DNA from: Thermofilum sp.
GTDB taxonomy: Archaea > Thermoproteota > Thermoprotei > Thermofilales > Thermofilaceae
Length of the DNA: 64,000 bases
Direction: 5' to 3'
Assembly (NCBI GenBank): GCA_020832965.1
Contig: JAJHRM010000001.1
Location: 36,577-100,576 of the forward strand
The notes under the pieces are model-generated. The model saw only the letters and a list, made by a program, of their open reading frames with translations, had not been told where the DNA came from and ran no database searches. Below, one piece after another: positions 41,508 through 49,554 of the stretch; the stretch's first letter is position 1, and each line of letters starts with the position of its first letter. A program made the position numbers and the translations under genes.

Positions 41508-42806
41508 ATGGACAGAGGCAAGGGTGGTGGTTTGAGGGGTGGGTTTAGGGTGTTCAGGGTGCACGTCGATGGCGGGAACATGGAGAGGCTCAGGCAGCTA
41601 TTCAGGGACTTCGTTGATGGCAGTGCCAGGGTCAAGGGCGCGCTGTGCTACAGGGATGAGTGGCTAGAGGAGTGGGGGAACGTATTAAGGATGCGCGAGG
41701 AAGCAGGGAAGAGGACGATGCCCAATCCGCCAGCAGCGTTATTGCCAGCGCGATTCACCATGCCCGACGGCACCACGAGGGGGGACAAGAACGCGCCGTG
41801 CGTCATCGACCTGCGCAGGCGTGAGCTGCGGGTACCGAGCTACGGCGTCTCCGTGCCGCTGCGTGGAAGCCTTGCAAAGGCGCTGGTCGGGGAGAACGAG
41901 CTGGAGCCTAGGCCGGATTTCGTCCTGCAGGTTACTAGGAGGGGCTTCGTGCGCATAATTGCTCAGAGAGAGACTTACTCAGCGCTCGGCGAGGGAGATG
42001 GGCTGAGGCTCATCTGCATCGATGAGAACAGCTCATACGGCTTCGTGGTCGCGGTCTTCGACTACGATGGGAAGTGGAGGCTGGCTTGCTTCAGGATCTG
42101 TCGTCCCCCGAACCATGGGTACCGCGAGCGCGTGATCTCCCTGCTCAAGAGCTACGCTGACAAGCCCACTAGGGAGATGCATGATGCATTATCTCAGCGC
42201 CACGACTTAGCGCTGACGCCCGAGAGGGCGAGAGAGCTAGCCGAGGAAACAAGGCGCAAGGAAAGGAGGGCGAACAACGCCTTCATCGCGCAACTCGTGG
42301 GCGACCTGAGGAAAATATTAAGGGAGGCACGCGAACGCGGAATGCATGTAGCAGTACTCATTGACCCCATTGATGCAGATACGCTTAGAGGCACACCCCT
42401 ACAGAGAACCCTGCTAAGGGTGAGTAGGCGCATACGCAACCTCGCCCGCTACGAGGGCGCGGAGTTCAGGCTACTACGTTCAAGCGGGAAGCAGTGCCCC
42501 ATCTGTGGCAGCTGGGGCGTGGAAGTTGCGCCGAGGACATGCCGGTGCCCCAGCTGTGGTATCACCTGGAACAGAGACCGCGGCGCTGTGGCGAGGCTAC
42601 CGGTAGTGTACTTCCTGAAACTGCACGAATCGTACAGGGAGGAGTGCGACGACCACTCAGCACTACCACTACTCCTACTCCACAAGTACACCGGCTTCCT
42701 AAAGAGGCACGCAAAGTTCCTCAACCCGTTCCCCAGCGGAGCGGCAGCCGTGATCACGGCCCGCAAGCCGCCGGGGCTCCAGCGCGCGGGACCGAGGAGG
42801 GTGTGA
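41508..42806 (+). CDS. Divergent TnpB/Cas12-like RuvC nuclease-fold protein
   Basis: 432 residues. A wedge-like N-terminal region (to about 160) precedes RuvC motif I (LRLICIDENSSYG, Asp172), a long helical insert, RuvC II (VAVLIDPIDADTL, Asp286 where TnpB normally has Glu), a zinc finger (Cys330, 333, 347, 350) and RuvC III (WNRDRGAVA, Asp357). No TnpA is adjacent. The N-terminal half is duplicated as a fragment at 48.5 kb. The segment containing it is flanked by identical TGCGCGCGCGCT 12-mers. It could be a transposon-borne RNA-guided nuclease, or a domesticated one. Any guide RNA would be expected near its 3' end (42.7-42.9 kb), which is GC-rich. Confidence 0.72.
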   Translation: MDRGKGGGLRGGFRVFRVHVDGGNMERLRQLFRDFVDGSARVKGALCYRDEWLEEWGNVLRMREEAGKRTMPNPPAALLPARFTMPDGTTRGDKNAPCVIDLRRRELRVPSYGVSVPLRGSLAKALVGENELEPRPDFVLQVTRRGFVRIIAQRETYSALGEGDGLRLICIDENSSYGFVVAVFDYDGKWRLACFRICRPPNHGYRERVISLLKSYADKPTREMHDALSQRHDLALTPERARELAEETRRKERRANNAFIAQLVGDLRKILREARERGMHVAVLIDPIDADTLRGTPLQRTLLRVSRRIRNLARYEGAEFRLLRSSGKQCPICGSWGVEVAPRTCRCPSCGITWNRDRGAVARLPVVYFLKLHESYREECDDHSALPLLLLHKYTGFLKRHAKFLNPFPSGAAAVITARKPPGLQRAGPRRV

Positions 42807-42892
42807 AGCTCCGCAAGGAGTAGACCCCATGACACCCCAAGCCAGCAGGCGGTGAGGGGCACCCCGACCAAAAATGACGGGCGGGATGTGGG

Positions 42893-42904
42893 TGCGCGCG
42901 CGCT
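42893..42904 (+). repeat. TGCGCGCGCGCT, right bracket of TnpB-like segment
   Basis: Identical to the 12-mer at 40652-40663, 87 bp after the TnpB-like stop. The remaining gap to 43067 shows no gene. Confidence 0.7.
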
Positions 42905-43067
42905 ATGCGAAACCTTTCCAAGAACATTCTCCACAACAGCCTTTGTAATAATGTTGCTTATTTACTTTTTGATGGGAACACGCATGCTCTGCGCAAGACG
43001 TGAAAAGCCTTGTCACAACCAACCACTCCGCCGTTCTCGTTGAGGTGAGGCGCGCTCTGCGCCGGCT

Positions 43068-43358
43068 TCACCATGGGAACGGGTAGCCCTGCTTGCGGAG
43101 TTTGTTGTATTCTTCTTCTAGGCGTTTCTCGATTTCCCTTATCTTTGCTTCCGGGGGTGACAGCAGCAGTGTTATGCCTATCCAGGCGACAACGAGGAAA
43201 AACGTTTCCACTACTACTAGGGATGTGAGTTTCATTACGAATAGCTGAGTTTCTATGCTTGCAAAGAAAAGCAGGTAGGCGTACGCAGAGCCTAGGAGCA
43301 GGGCGAACAAAAGGATTATGAGGCCTGCTATCCTGTCTTTGTCAGGCGATTTTTTCAT
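43068..43358 (-). CDS. Small two-helix membrane protein
   Basis: 96 residues with two membrane helices (IAGLIILLFALLLGSAYAYL and a second) and a charged coiled C-terminus (REIEKRLEEEYNKLRKQG). Lys-rich N-terminus, so termini are probably cytoplasmic. No family recognised. One of a group of small membrane protein genes between 43.0 and 44.2 kb. Confidence 0.65.
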   Translation of the reverse strand: MKKSPDKDRIAGLIILLFALLLGSAYAYLLFFASIETQLFVMKLTSLVVVETFFLVVAWIGITLLLSPPEAKIREIEKRLEEEYNKLRKQGYPFPW

Positions 43359-43470
43359 GTGCGTTTCCCAGTTGCAGGGCTATAAATTTCTAGCCTTTGT
43401 TCCTCTCAGCACTATAAAGCGTAATTAAATTAATTTATTCCCTTGACTTTTTAGTTTATGGGGTGAAGGT

Positions 43471-43632
43471 ATGGATGGGTTTCTAGAGCTTGCTTGGTTT
43501 CTATGGATGGTTTTTTCTCTCTTGCTCCTTATTCACATAGCCTCTGAGGTGGAGAAAATTTCGATTACCCTTAGCCGTATGCTGGAATGCCTTGAAAAAT
43601 TGTCTTCTAGTACTGAAAAGCCCGAGCCGTAA
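43471..43632 (+). CDS. Very small membrane protein with coiled tail
   Basis: 53 residues from ATG 43471: one membrane helix (LAWFLWMVFSLLLLIHIA) then EVEKISITLSRMLECLEKL, a short amphipathic or coiled segment. GGGGTGAAGG just before the ATG is a good ribosome site. Convergent neighbours on both sides. Unknown role, but the start signal and composition make it credible. Confidence 0.55.
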   Translation: MDGFLELAWFLWMVFSLLLLIHIASEVEKISITLSRMLECLEKLSSSTEKPEP

Positions 43633-43718
43633 ATTGCTGGTTTCTAGGACCCATTTTTGGAGCTCAAGCTTACTTTCTAATTGTCGAAAAGAAAATGATT
43701 GGGTAACGCTTTCCTTTG

Positions 43719-44189
43719 CTATGGAGGCGGAGGCGGTGCTTGAGGCTGGTTAACTATTGTAACGTTTACTCCTGCTTGCTGTGCTTTTTGTCCTTTTCTC
43801 CAGAAGCTTGCAAGTAATGCACCTATGGATGCAATCCATGCAACATAGTAGCCTATTCCTACTTGTGAAAGGTCAAATGTCTCGCCATAGGCGTGGAAAA
43901 TTAGGGTATAACCAGCTGTTAGCATGGCTAGCGCAACAATCCCTATAACTCCACAGCCCAGGGGAAAATTCCCACGATTCCTGCTATGACTAGAAGCAGA
44001 AAGGAAACCATAGTAAGATACGCTAGAGCAATGAGGCCAGGCTCATCAGATTTTTGGATTTCGTGGATATTGTTGTAGGTCCATAGTGACAAATCGTAGA
44101 AGGTGCGATCAAAAGAGAATGGCAATACGAACGAGGCAATTAAAATCAATACTCCAAAGAAACAAACCAACTATTCTACCTGGGTTCAT
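43719..44189 (-). pseudogene. Four-helix membrane protein gene with two frameshifts
   Basis: Opens at ATG 44189 (MNPGRIVG), must shift frame in a T-rich tract to continue CFFGVLILIASFVLPF through LLLVIAGIVG, and shift again in the TTTTCCCC tract near 43965 to reach GYTLIFHAYGETFDLSQVG and the end PQAPPPPP. Read together it is one membrane protein of about 155 residues. Either it is decayed or the tracts hold sequencing errors or programmed shifts. Confidence 0.6.
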
Positions 44190-44349
44190 TTTCTCACAAA
44201 TATTCACGTAACAACCGATATTTAAATCTTACATGGTATAAATGAGGTGAAAAACTTTTGGAAAAAATTAAATAAAATTAGAGATTTAGGAGTTTTTGTT
44301 ATTGTTTTTGTTTCTAATATATGACTTTTTCATTAATGTTTTAGTGGAT

Positions 44350-44919
44350 TCAGTTGCCGCTGTATATCTGCATGAAGTACTCTGTTTCTTGTCTTGCCAC
44401 GTCCTCATCGTATACTAGGATGCTCGCCTCGTGGTTCCTCGTAAATGCTGAGTAGCTCCAGTTGTGAGACCCAACGATGACAATGTAGCCGTCAATTATG
44501 ATGAGTTTTGTATGTGTAGTCCTAGACCTGGTGTCGAATCTTACAGGTACCCCGCCGTCTAGGAGACGGCGATAGGTCAACTCGTTTACATCTATGGTGT
44601 TTTCCAGCACAACCTTCACGTCTACCCCTTTCTTTGCTTTTGAGATTAGCAGTTCGAGAACCCTTGATACCTCGCTTGTGTCGCTCTTGAACTCGTACAT
44701 TGAAACATAGATGGACTTGTTAGCCTTCGAGATTAGGTCTAGAAGTTTAGGGTAATAGTCTCCGTCGTTGATTACTTCGAGCTTTATGCATTTTGCTTGC
44801 TGTGTAGCGGGGGGAACTTGTTGTACTTGGGTTTGTCCTAGCCGGAATCCAGCGTAGAAGGCTAGGCTTGCAATAATTATCACTGCAAGTATTATACCTG
44901 TAGAGCTCCTACGACTCAT
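44350..44919 (-). CDS. Membrane-anchored PLD-superfamily nuclease-like protein
   Basis: 189 residues. An N-terminal membrane helix (TGIILAVIIIASLAFYAGF) places the catalytic domain outside or anchored. One HKD motif, HTKLIIIDGYIVIVGSHNWS, matches the Nuc/PLDc_2 single-domain group that dimerises to make an active site. Substrate could be DNA, RNA or lipid. Its start overlaps the end of the thymidylate kinase gene by 4 bp, so the pair is coupled. Confidence 0.85.
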   Translation of the reverse strand: MSRRSSTGIILAVIIIASLAFYAGFRLGQTQVQQVPPATQQAKCIKLEVINDGDYYPKLLDLISKANKSIYVSMYEFKSDTSEVSRVLELLISKAKKGVDVKVVLENTIDVNELTYRRLLDGGVPVRFDTRSRTTHTKLIIIDGYIVIVGSHNWSYSAFTRNHEASILVYDEDVARQETEYFMQIYSGN

Positions 44920-45629
44920 AATCTGTAATTCGTGCTCTTTGCCTTTAAATTTTTAAGAATGTCTTCCACTTTACTTACAAGTTGCCTATGTACATCTTCA
45001 ACTGTGCCAGAGGCATCGATTATTATGAATTTGTCTTTTTCTTCATCTGCTAGTTTTAGGTATTTTTCTCGGACCTTGCTCATGAATACTGGATCCTCGA
45101 ACCTTGTGAGCAAAGATCTGTTCTTGAGCCTTTCTATTGCTTGCTCTACGGGTATGTCTAAAAGGAAGACTACATCTGGGGGTTTTACGGATTTGTTTAT
45201 CTTTCGGATGAAGCCCTGGTCCGCCCCCCTGGATGACTGGTAGGCTATACTAGCATAGAATGTTCTATCTGAGACAACTATTTTTCCTTCGCTTAACGCA
45301 GGTATGACTACTTCTTTTTGTAGTATTATTCTGTCGGCAGCGAAGAGGTAGACTTCTGCCTCAACGTCCAAGTTGTATTTGTATAGAATTTCCTTTATGG
45401 CGGGGACCCATGGTTCCCGGACAACTATGACGCTGTAACCCTTGTTTGAGAGGTATCCATGGAGCAAAGATGCCTGAGTGGTTTTTCCACAGCCGTCTAT
45501 TCCTTCGAGAGCAATGTATAGTCCTCCGGGTATTCTGGCTAGGTTTTCTCCGCAGTCTTTTCCTTTCTCTGATCTTATTATCCCATGTTTAGTGCAGTGA
45601 TATTCTATGGTTAGGTCAGCTGGTACCAT
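44916..45629 (-). CDS. tmk: Thymidylate kinase
   Basis: About 237 residues from ATG 45629. Phosphorylates dTMP. The P-loop LEGIDGCGKTTQASLL, the DR motif VSDRTFYASIAYQ and the ADRIILQKEV lid region are clear. An N-terminal extension of about 40 residues holds spaced cysteines (YHCTKHG, KDCGEN) and may bind metal; family members usually begin right at the P-loop strand. The frame is open to 45758 but that part looks non-native. Upstream lie two GC palindrome copies. Confidence 0.92.
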   Translation of the reverse strand: MVPADLTIEYHCTKHGIIRSEKGKDCGENLARIPGGLYIALEGIDGCGKTTQASLLHGYLSNKGYSVIVVREPWVPAIKEILYKYNLDVEAEVYLFAADRIILQKEVVIPALSEGKIVVSDRTFYASIAYQSSRGADQGFIRKINKSVKPPDVVFLLDIPVEQAIERLKNRSLLTRFEDPVFMSKVREKYLKLADEEKDKFIIIDASGTVEDVHRQLVSKVEDILKNLKAKSTNYRL

Positions 45630-45729
45630 AGATCTTTCTGCCTCGGAGCAGCGCGTGCCATCCGTTACCCCCGCCTTTTCGCAGGGATATAGGGTTTTAT
45701 GGGTATCGTTTTTGAGAGTGTTGGCAGGA

Positions 45730-45753
45730 TGCGCGCTGTTGGATGCGCGCGCT
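45730..45753. repeat. TGCGCGCT and TGCGCGCGCT pair
   Basis: Copies at 45730-45737 and 45744-45753 in the divergent gap between tmk and the winged-helix gene. Confidence 0.65.
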
Positions 45754-45773
45754 AACAATTATGTACCTTCTTC

Positions 45774-46223
45774 ATGTATAACATTGTTATGCTTGATGAT
45801 AACAAATTTATATTTGGAAGTAACAAGGTTATTGTGGACGAGTTCACGCGGATCGTTAAGTGGCTGACGAAGATTGGGGAGTCTGAAGTCCTGGTTAGTG
45901 AGATTTCTAAGAACGGCAGGAAGGCTAGGGAGGTTGTTGAGCTTCTAGGAAAGTACGAGCTGATAAGTTGCCGGAGGAGGGGTAGGCTTCAATTAGTATC
46001 GCTGAGTCCAAGGGGTTTAGAGGTCTACAGGCACATACTCTCCGCTAGAAGAATCATCTACGGTGAGCCGCTTGCACGTAGGGAGTTTGTTCAAAGGTTG
46101 GAGGAGGCGGCTGGAGGGGCAGCGTCTGTAGCCGATACTAGTAGTGAGCTTCCAAGTTTTCTGCGTGATAACCCCTGGCTGGAGGTTTTGGCCAGTAGGA
46201 GCCGCTCCCGGGTGTTTGGGTGA
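45774..46223 (+). CDS. Winged-helix regulator heading the RadA-paralogue operon
   Basis: Up to 149 residues. A winged-helix region (SEVLVSEISKNGRKAREVVE, LLGKYELISCRRRGRL, then QLVSLSPRGLEVYRHIL) is followed by a helical tail ending DNPWLEVLASR. ATG 45774 and ATG 45789 are possible starts; GTG 45834 is attractive because TTTATATT lies 25 nt before it. It overlaps the next gene by 4 bp (GTGA). Likely controls, or works with, the downstream recombination genes. Confidence 0.7.
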   Translation: MYNIVMLDDNKFIFGSNKVIVDEFTRIVKWLTKIGESEVLVSEISKNGRKAREVVELLGKYELISCRRRGRLQLVSLSPRGLEVYRHILSARRIIYGEPLARREFVQRLEEAAGGAASVADTSSELPSFLRDNPWLEVLASRSRSRVFG

Positions 46224-46789
46224 GCCGCCAAATTGTAGTCGGTAGGGAGGCTTTCTCCCTAGCCCACTTGAAGGTCTTCCGTAGGGAAGAGGTTGAGAAG
46301 TTCATGGGGGATGTGGCTGGCGAATTAATCTCGCTGGCTAGCAACGCAATCATCGTTTTTAAGCCTGTCCGGTTGGAGATAACCTTCTGTGGAGGGAGGC
46401 ATGTCATCCCTGCGGGCTTAACACATGTTAGGGGGGTGCAGCTGGAGATTCCGGGCGCACTGTATCTGCCCGGGTACCTGGATGAGGAGTACCTCGAGTA
46501 TCTTCTCTTTGACTTGCCGAGGGAGCTTGACGAGAGGAGGAACCCAGTGGTTGTTGAGGATTGCCACAGGAGGTTTACAAGGTGGGTGCAGGAGGGCTTA
46601 GTATACTCCTTTGACGTCCTGTCAAGGATAGCGAGGGTTTACAGGGTTCCCGTAATTGTTTACGGAGACTCGGAGTCGGAGAAGAGATGGAGCTTCGCTA
46701 GGACTTTTTCCTGTGAAAAAGTAGAGGGTAGAGAGGTATGCTTCGTTGATGGGAAGCCCTGTGGTGGTGGGGGTGCCTCTCCCGATTGA
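46220..46789 (+). CDS. Unknown protein with RecA-like Walker B-type segment
   Basis: 189 residues from GTG 46220. Alignment by eye of NPVVVEDCHRRF and VLSRIARVYRVPVIVYGDSE with the Walker B strand and following helix of the RadA-like neighbour suggests a degenerate RecA core; no P-loop is present. So it probably cannot bind ATP alone and may pair with the next protein. Its end overlaps the RadA paralogue by about 40 bp. No named family recognised. Confidence 0.6.
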   Translation: MSRQIVVGREAFSLAHLKVFRREEVEKFMGDVAGELISLASNAIIVFKPVRLEITFCGGRHVIPAGLTHVRGVQLEIPGALYLPGYLDEEYLEYLLFDLPRELDERRNPVVVEDCHRRFTRWVQEGLVYSFDVLSRIARVYRVPVIVYGDSESEKRWSFARTFSCEKVEGREVCFVDGKPCGGGGASPD

Positions 46790-47720
46790 TGAGCTGGGTA
46801 AGGAGGAGGGTGTAGGTAAAGTCACGATTTCAAGGCTGAAGAATGCTGGAATAGATACAGTTGAAGAATTATTGCTTTTTAATCCTGAGGAGCTTGAAGA
46901 GATCGCTGGAATAGACTTTGAACGGGCTTTACGCCTCGTTAGAATCGCTAGAAGGCTTGCCGGGTGGGAGGTAAAGGTGCAGAAGGGTGATGAGTATGCT
47001 TCTCAGCTCTCGAGCAGGGACACGCTTACGAGTGGTGTGAGCGCCATTGATGAGCTGCTCGGTGGAGGCCTAGTGGTCCAGGAGATATACGAGTTTGCTG
47101 GCGAGTATGGTTCTGGCAAGACCCAGCTGTGCCATCAGCTAGCTGTTACTGCGCAGCTCCCTCCTGGAAAGGGTGGGCTGGGCGGTAAGACCATCTACAT
47201 CGACACGGAGGGGACTTTTAGCCCTGAGAGGATAGTGAAGATTGCTGAGCGTTTCAGTGTTGGGAACCCATTGGAGAATGTTTTCGTGGCTCGGCCAATA
47301 AATGTTGATGAGCTAGAGGAGCTCGTAGTGCGTGGCCTAAAGCCGTTCCTCAGGCAGGGCACGAGGCTGGTAGTCATCGACTCCGTGATTGCACTCTATC
47401 GAGCGCAGTTTCGTGGAAGGGAGTGGCTGGCAATGCGCCAGCAGAGGATAAACTACGTTTTGGACTGGCTGAAGAGGCTGAGTAGACTCTACGATTTGCT
47501 CGTCGTTATAACGAACCAGGTCGTCTCTGTGCCGAGCAGCTGGGGGGTTTCAGTGAAGCTTCCAGCTGGAGGAAACATTATTGCCCATGCATCTACCCAC
47601 AGGTTCTTCTTGAGGAGGGCTGGAGACTCCTGGCTGATCGAGGTTCTGGATTCCCCAAGGCTCGCGAGGGGGGCCTCCGCCCAATTTGCCATCAAGGATG
47701 ACGGGGTCTGGGATGCGTGA
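46749..47720 (+). CDS. RadA-like recombinase paralogue
   Basis: About 323 residues. Helix-hairpin-helix domain (VGKVTISRLKNAGIDTVEEL), Walker A GEYGSGKTQLCHQLA, IYIDTEGTFSPERI, Walker B LVVIDSVIALYR and an L2-like stretch (SVPSSWGVSVKLPAGGNIIA). These keep the recombinase core, so it may assemble on DNA or modulate canonical RadA, which is encoded at 53.8 kb. The N-terminus before the HhH is short and the exact start uncertain (TTG 46746, ATG 46749 or a GTG further on). Third gene of the operon. Confidence 0.88.
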   Translation: MGSPVVVGVPLPIDELGKEEGVGKVTISRLKNAGIDTVEELLLFNPEELEEIAGIDFERALRLVRIARRLAGWEVKVQKGDEYASQLSSRDTLTSGVSAIDELLGGGLVVQEIYEFAGEYGSGKTQLCHQLAVTAQLPPGKGGLGGKTIYIDTEGTFSPERIVKIAERFSVGNPLENVFVARPINVDELEELVVRGLKPFLRQGTRLVVIDSVIALYRAQFRGREWLAMRQQRINYVLDWLKRLSRLYDLLVVITNQVVSVPSSWGVSVKLPAGGNIIAHASTHRFFLRRAGDSWLIEVLDSPRLARGASAQFAIKDDGVWDA

Positions 47721-47979
47721 GAGCGTGGTCAGGAAATCTAGCCATACCAACAAAGACCCCCGGGACCCGGAGTGGGGCTCTGGGGTTGATGGTTTGCTCG
47801 CCACAATGCACGGCGGTATAAACGCGGCACTTAACATCTTAGTGGGAGGAATGAAAGCACTTGGCATGGAGGCAGAGCTGCCGAGGCGGATCAGGGCGCT
47901 CAGCTTCCTAGCCACACCCTCAAGAGTAAAACCTATAACCCCCGCGAAAAAGAGCGGGGTAACAGGTGGCGCGCGCTGA
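47716..47979 (+). pseudogene. Probable decayed TnpB C-terminal tail
   Basis: Within an 88-codon frame, GGINAALNILVGGMKALGM resembles the end of RuvC III in TnpB (DxNAALNIL), followed by RRIRALSFLATPSRVKPI, like the usual TnpB tail SFxPTPSGVKP. The zinc finger before it is not recognisable. The frame ends at a TGA inside a GC palindrome (47968-47977). It could instead be a real short gene of the operon. Confidence 0.4.
47968..47977. repeat. GGCGCGCGCT palindrome variant at fragment end
   Basis: One mismatch copy; TGA of the TnpB-like tail begins on its last base, and the nuclease frame starts 17 bp after it. Confidence 0.7.
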
Positions 47980-47993
47980 GAGACTCGTATAGG

Positions 47994-48482
47994 TTGCTGA
48001 GAGCAGTGCTGGATAGGTTTGAGTATGCAAGAGTGTCTAGTGGGGAAAAATTTACGGTTTCAGGAGTTTCTTCTAGGTTGGGGAAGGGTAAGGGCAGGGG
48101 ATGCAGTGAGGGATTAAGGGTGCATTCCAGGATTTTCGGGGACATTGATTGGGTACTGGAATACAGGGATATTTGCATCCCCTTCCCCCTGGCTTGGCTT
48201 TTCCGCTTTGGATGGGTTCTGGGCGTAGCTGACCTGGTGTGCTTCAGATCCTTGAAGCCATACAGAGTTGTCGAGGTGAAGAGTTACAACGATCTTAGAG
48301 CTTCCGAGTTTGTGCAGGCGAGTATATACGGACTACTAGCTTCCCTAAACTTTGGAGTAAAGCCAGAGGTGTTTGTAAAGGCTCCTTCGAAAATGATTCC
48401 CGTGAATGATTGGGAGGAAAAAGCTATAGGTGCTTTGGAAAGTCACTGTAAATCTCTCCCTCGCTGTTCAGGAGGCCTGTGA
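47994..48482 (+). CDS. PD-(D/E)XK nuclease, Cas4/RecB-like
   Basis: 162 residues from TTG 47994; the frame is open further upstream into the palindrome, so the N-terminus may be trimmed. The nuclease core shows Asp80 (VLGVADLV), Glu94-Val-Lys96 (RVVEVKSYND) and the QxxxY-type motif QASIYG (Gln108, Tyr112), as in Cas4 and RecB-family nucleases. Cas4's Fe-S cysteines are not evident. It follows the RadA paralogue on the same strand and may process ends for it, though a transposon scrap sits between them. Confidence 0.7.
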   Translation: MLRAVLDRFEYARVSSGEKFTVSGVSSRLGKGKGRGCSEGLRVHSRIFGDIDWVLEYRDICIPFPLAWLFRFGWVLGVADLVCFRSLKPYRVVEVKSYNDLRASEFVQASIYGLLASLNFGVKPEVFVKAPSKMIPVNDWEEKAIGALESHCKSLPRCSGGL

Positions 48483-48516
48483 GGAGGATAAGAATGACGG
48501 AAAACTTATCCTGCCT

Positions 48517-48527
48517 AGCGCGCGCGT
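48517..48527. repeat. AGCGCGCGCGT palindrome variant before TnpB-like fragment
   Basis: Preceded by CT (CTAGCGCGCGCG); 15 bp before the ATG of the truncated TnpB-like copy. Confidence 0.65.
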
Positions 48528-48541
48528 CGGAGGGTAGGAGG

Positions 48542-48752
48542 ATGGACATGGAGAATAAGAGTGGTAGTTGGAGGGGTGGGTTCAGGGTGTTCAAGCTCCG
48601 CGTTAGCAGCGAGAACATGGAGAGGCTTAGGCGGCTGTTCAGGGGACTTCGTTGATGGCTGTGCTAGGGTCAAGGGCCTTCTTTATTACAGGGGGGAGTG
48701 GCTCAAAGAGTGGCAGAACATGCTGAGGATGTGCGGAGAGGGGGGCGCGTAA
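48542..48752 (+). pseudogene. Truncated second copy of the TnpB-like gene
   Basis: DNA and protein match the first 65 or so codons of the 41508 gene: GGFRVFKLRVSSENMERLRR versus GGFRVFRVHVDGGNMERLRQ, then after a one-base frameshift FVDGCARVKGLLYYRGEWL versus FVDGSARVKGALCYRDEWL. It breaks off at GGCGCGTAA, inside the 3' end of the ABC permease gene. GC palindromes lie at both edges. Confidence 0.8.
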
Positions 48753-49551
48753 TGGTTTTTGCTATTCTTTTAGCCAGGTAAATAGCTATAGCTAGGAGTG
48801 ATATCGTTAAAGCTATTGTAGAGCCTATCGGCGTGTCTAGTAGTAAGCTAAAGTATGCTCCAAGGGGGGTTACGATGGCTCCGAATAAGCCGGAGATTAC
48901 CAGCTGGAGATCAGCTCTTGATGTTGCGACCACTGATACTATGCATGGTACGTATATCAGAGAGAAGACAAGGAATCCTCCGACCATTTCTAGCATTAGC
49001 ACCAATGCTATGCACGTAAAAGTTATAATAGCTATGGAGTGTGCCTGGACATTTATTCCCTCGCTTTCAGCAAGCTTTTTATCAAATACTACCGCGTCTA
49101 ACTTAGGCTTGAAAAGCATGAGGTAGATTAGAAAAGCACCAGTAATCACTGTAATGCCGATGAATCTGTCTGCGGTAATTGCGAGGGGGCTTCCCCAGAG
49201 CAGGCCTCCGACTCTAGTAGTGGAAAGTACAACAGTGTTGCTAAGGTAAATACCGATGAGGGCGACGCTGTTAAACATCGAAAACATCATCATTGATAGG
49301 TTGTTCATGACCTCAGCATTAGCCTTTGGTAGAGCCATGCCCAATACCAGCCCTAGGCATAGCGTGAGCGTCGCTGGTATCACGTACGGGTCACTGCCCA
49401 GGATCGCTGAGATTGCTGCACCCGCAAGTGCTGCGTGTGCCGCTGAGAAAGCTATCGTGCTTAGGTGGAGCCTCGAGATGTAGTAGCCCACTAGTGCCAA
49501 GAGAAGACCGCCGATCGCGGACGAGAGATAGACTAGCTCGAGCATAGCCAT
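48703..49551 (-). CDS. Metal ABC transporter permease (ZnuB/MntB type)
   Basis: 282 residues, about eight membrane helices, ABC-3 family. Typical stretches include FSAAHAALAGAAI and GGFLVFSLIYVPCIVSV. Moves zinc or manganese with the adjacent ATPase and binding protein. Its last about 13 residues after AKTIT (RPPLRTSSACSATL) are read from the antisense of the truncated TnpB-like copy, so the original 3' end was replaced when that fragment arrived. The core is intact. Confidence 0.9.
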   Translation of the reverse strand: MAMLELVYLSSAIGGLLLALVGYYISRLHLSTIAFSAAHAALAGAAISAILGSDPYVIPATLTLCLGLVLGMALPKANAEVMNNLSMMMFSMFNSVALIGIYLSNTVVLSTTRVGGLLWGSPLAITADRFIGITVITGAFLIYLMLFKPKLDAVVFDKKLAESEGINVQAHSIAIITFTCIALVLMLEMVGGFLVFSLIYVPCIVSVVATSRADLQLVISGLFGAIVTPLGAYFSLLLDTPIGSTIALTISLLAIAIYLAKRIAKTITRPPLRTSSACSATL

Positions 49552-49554
49552 ACC

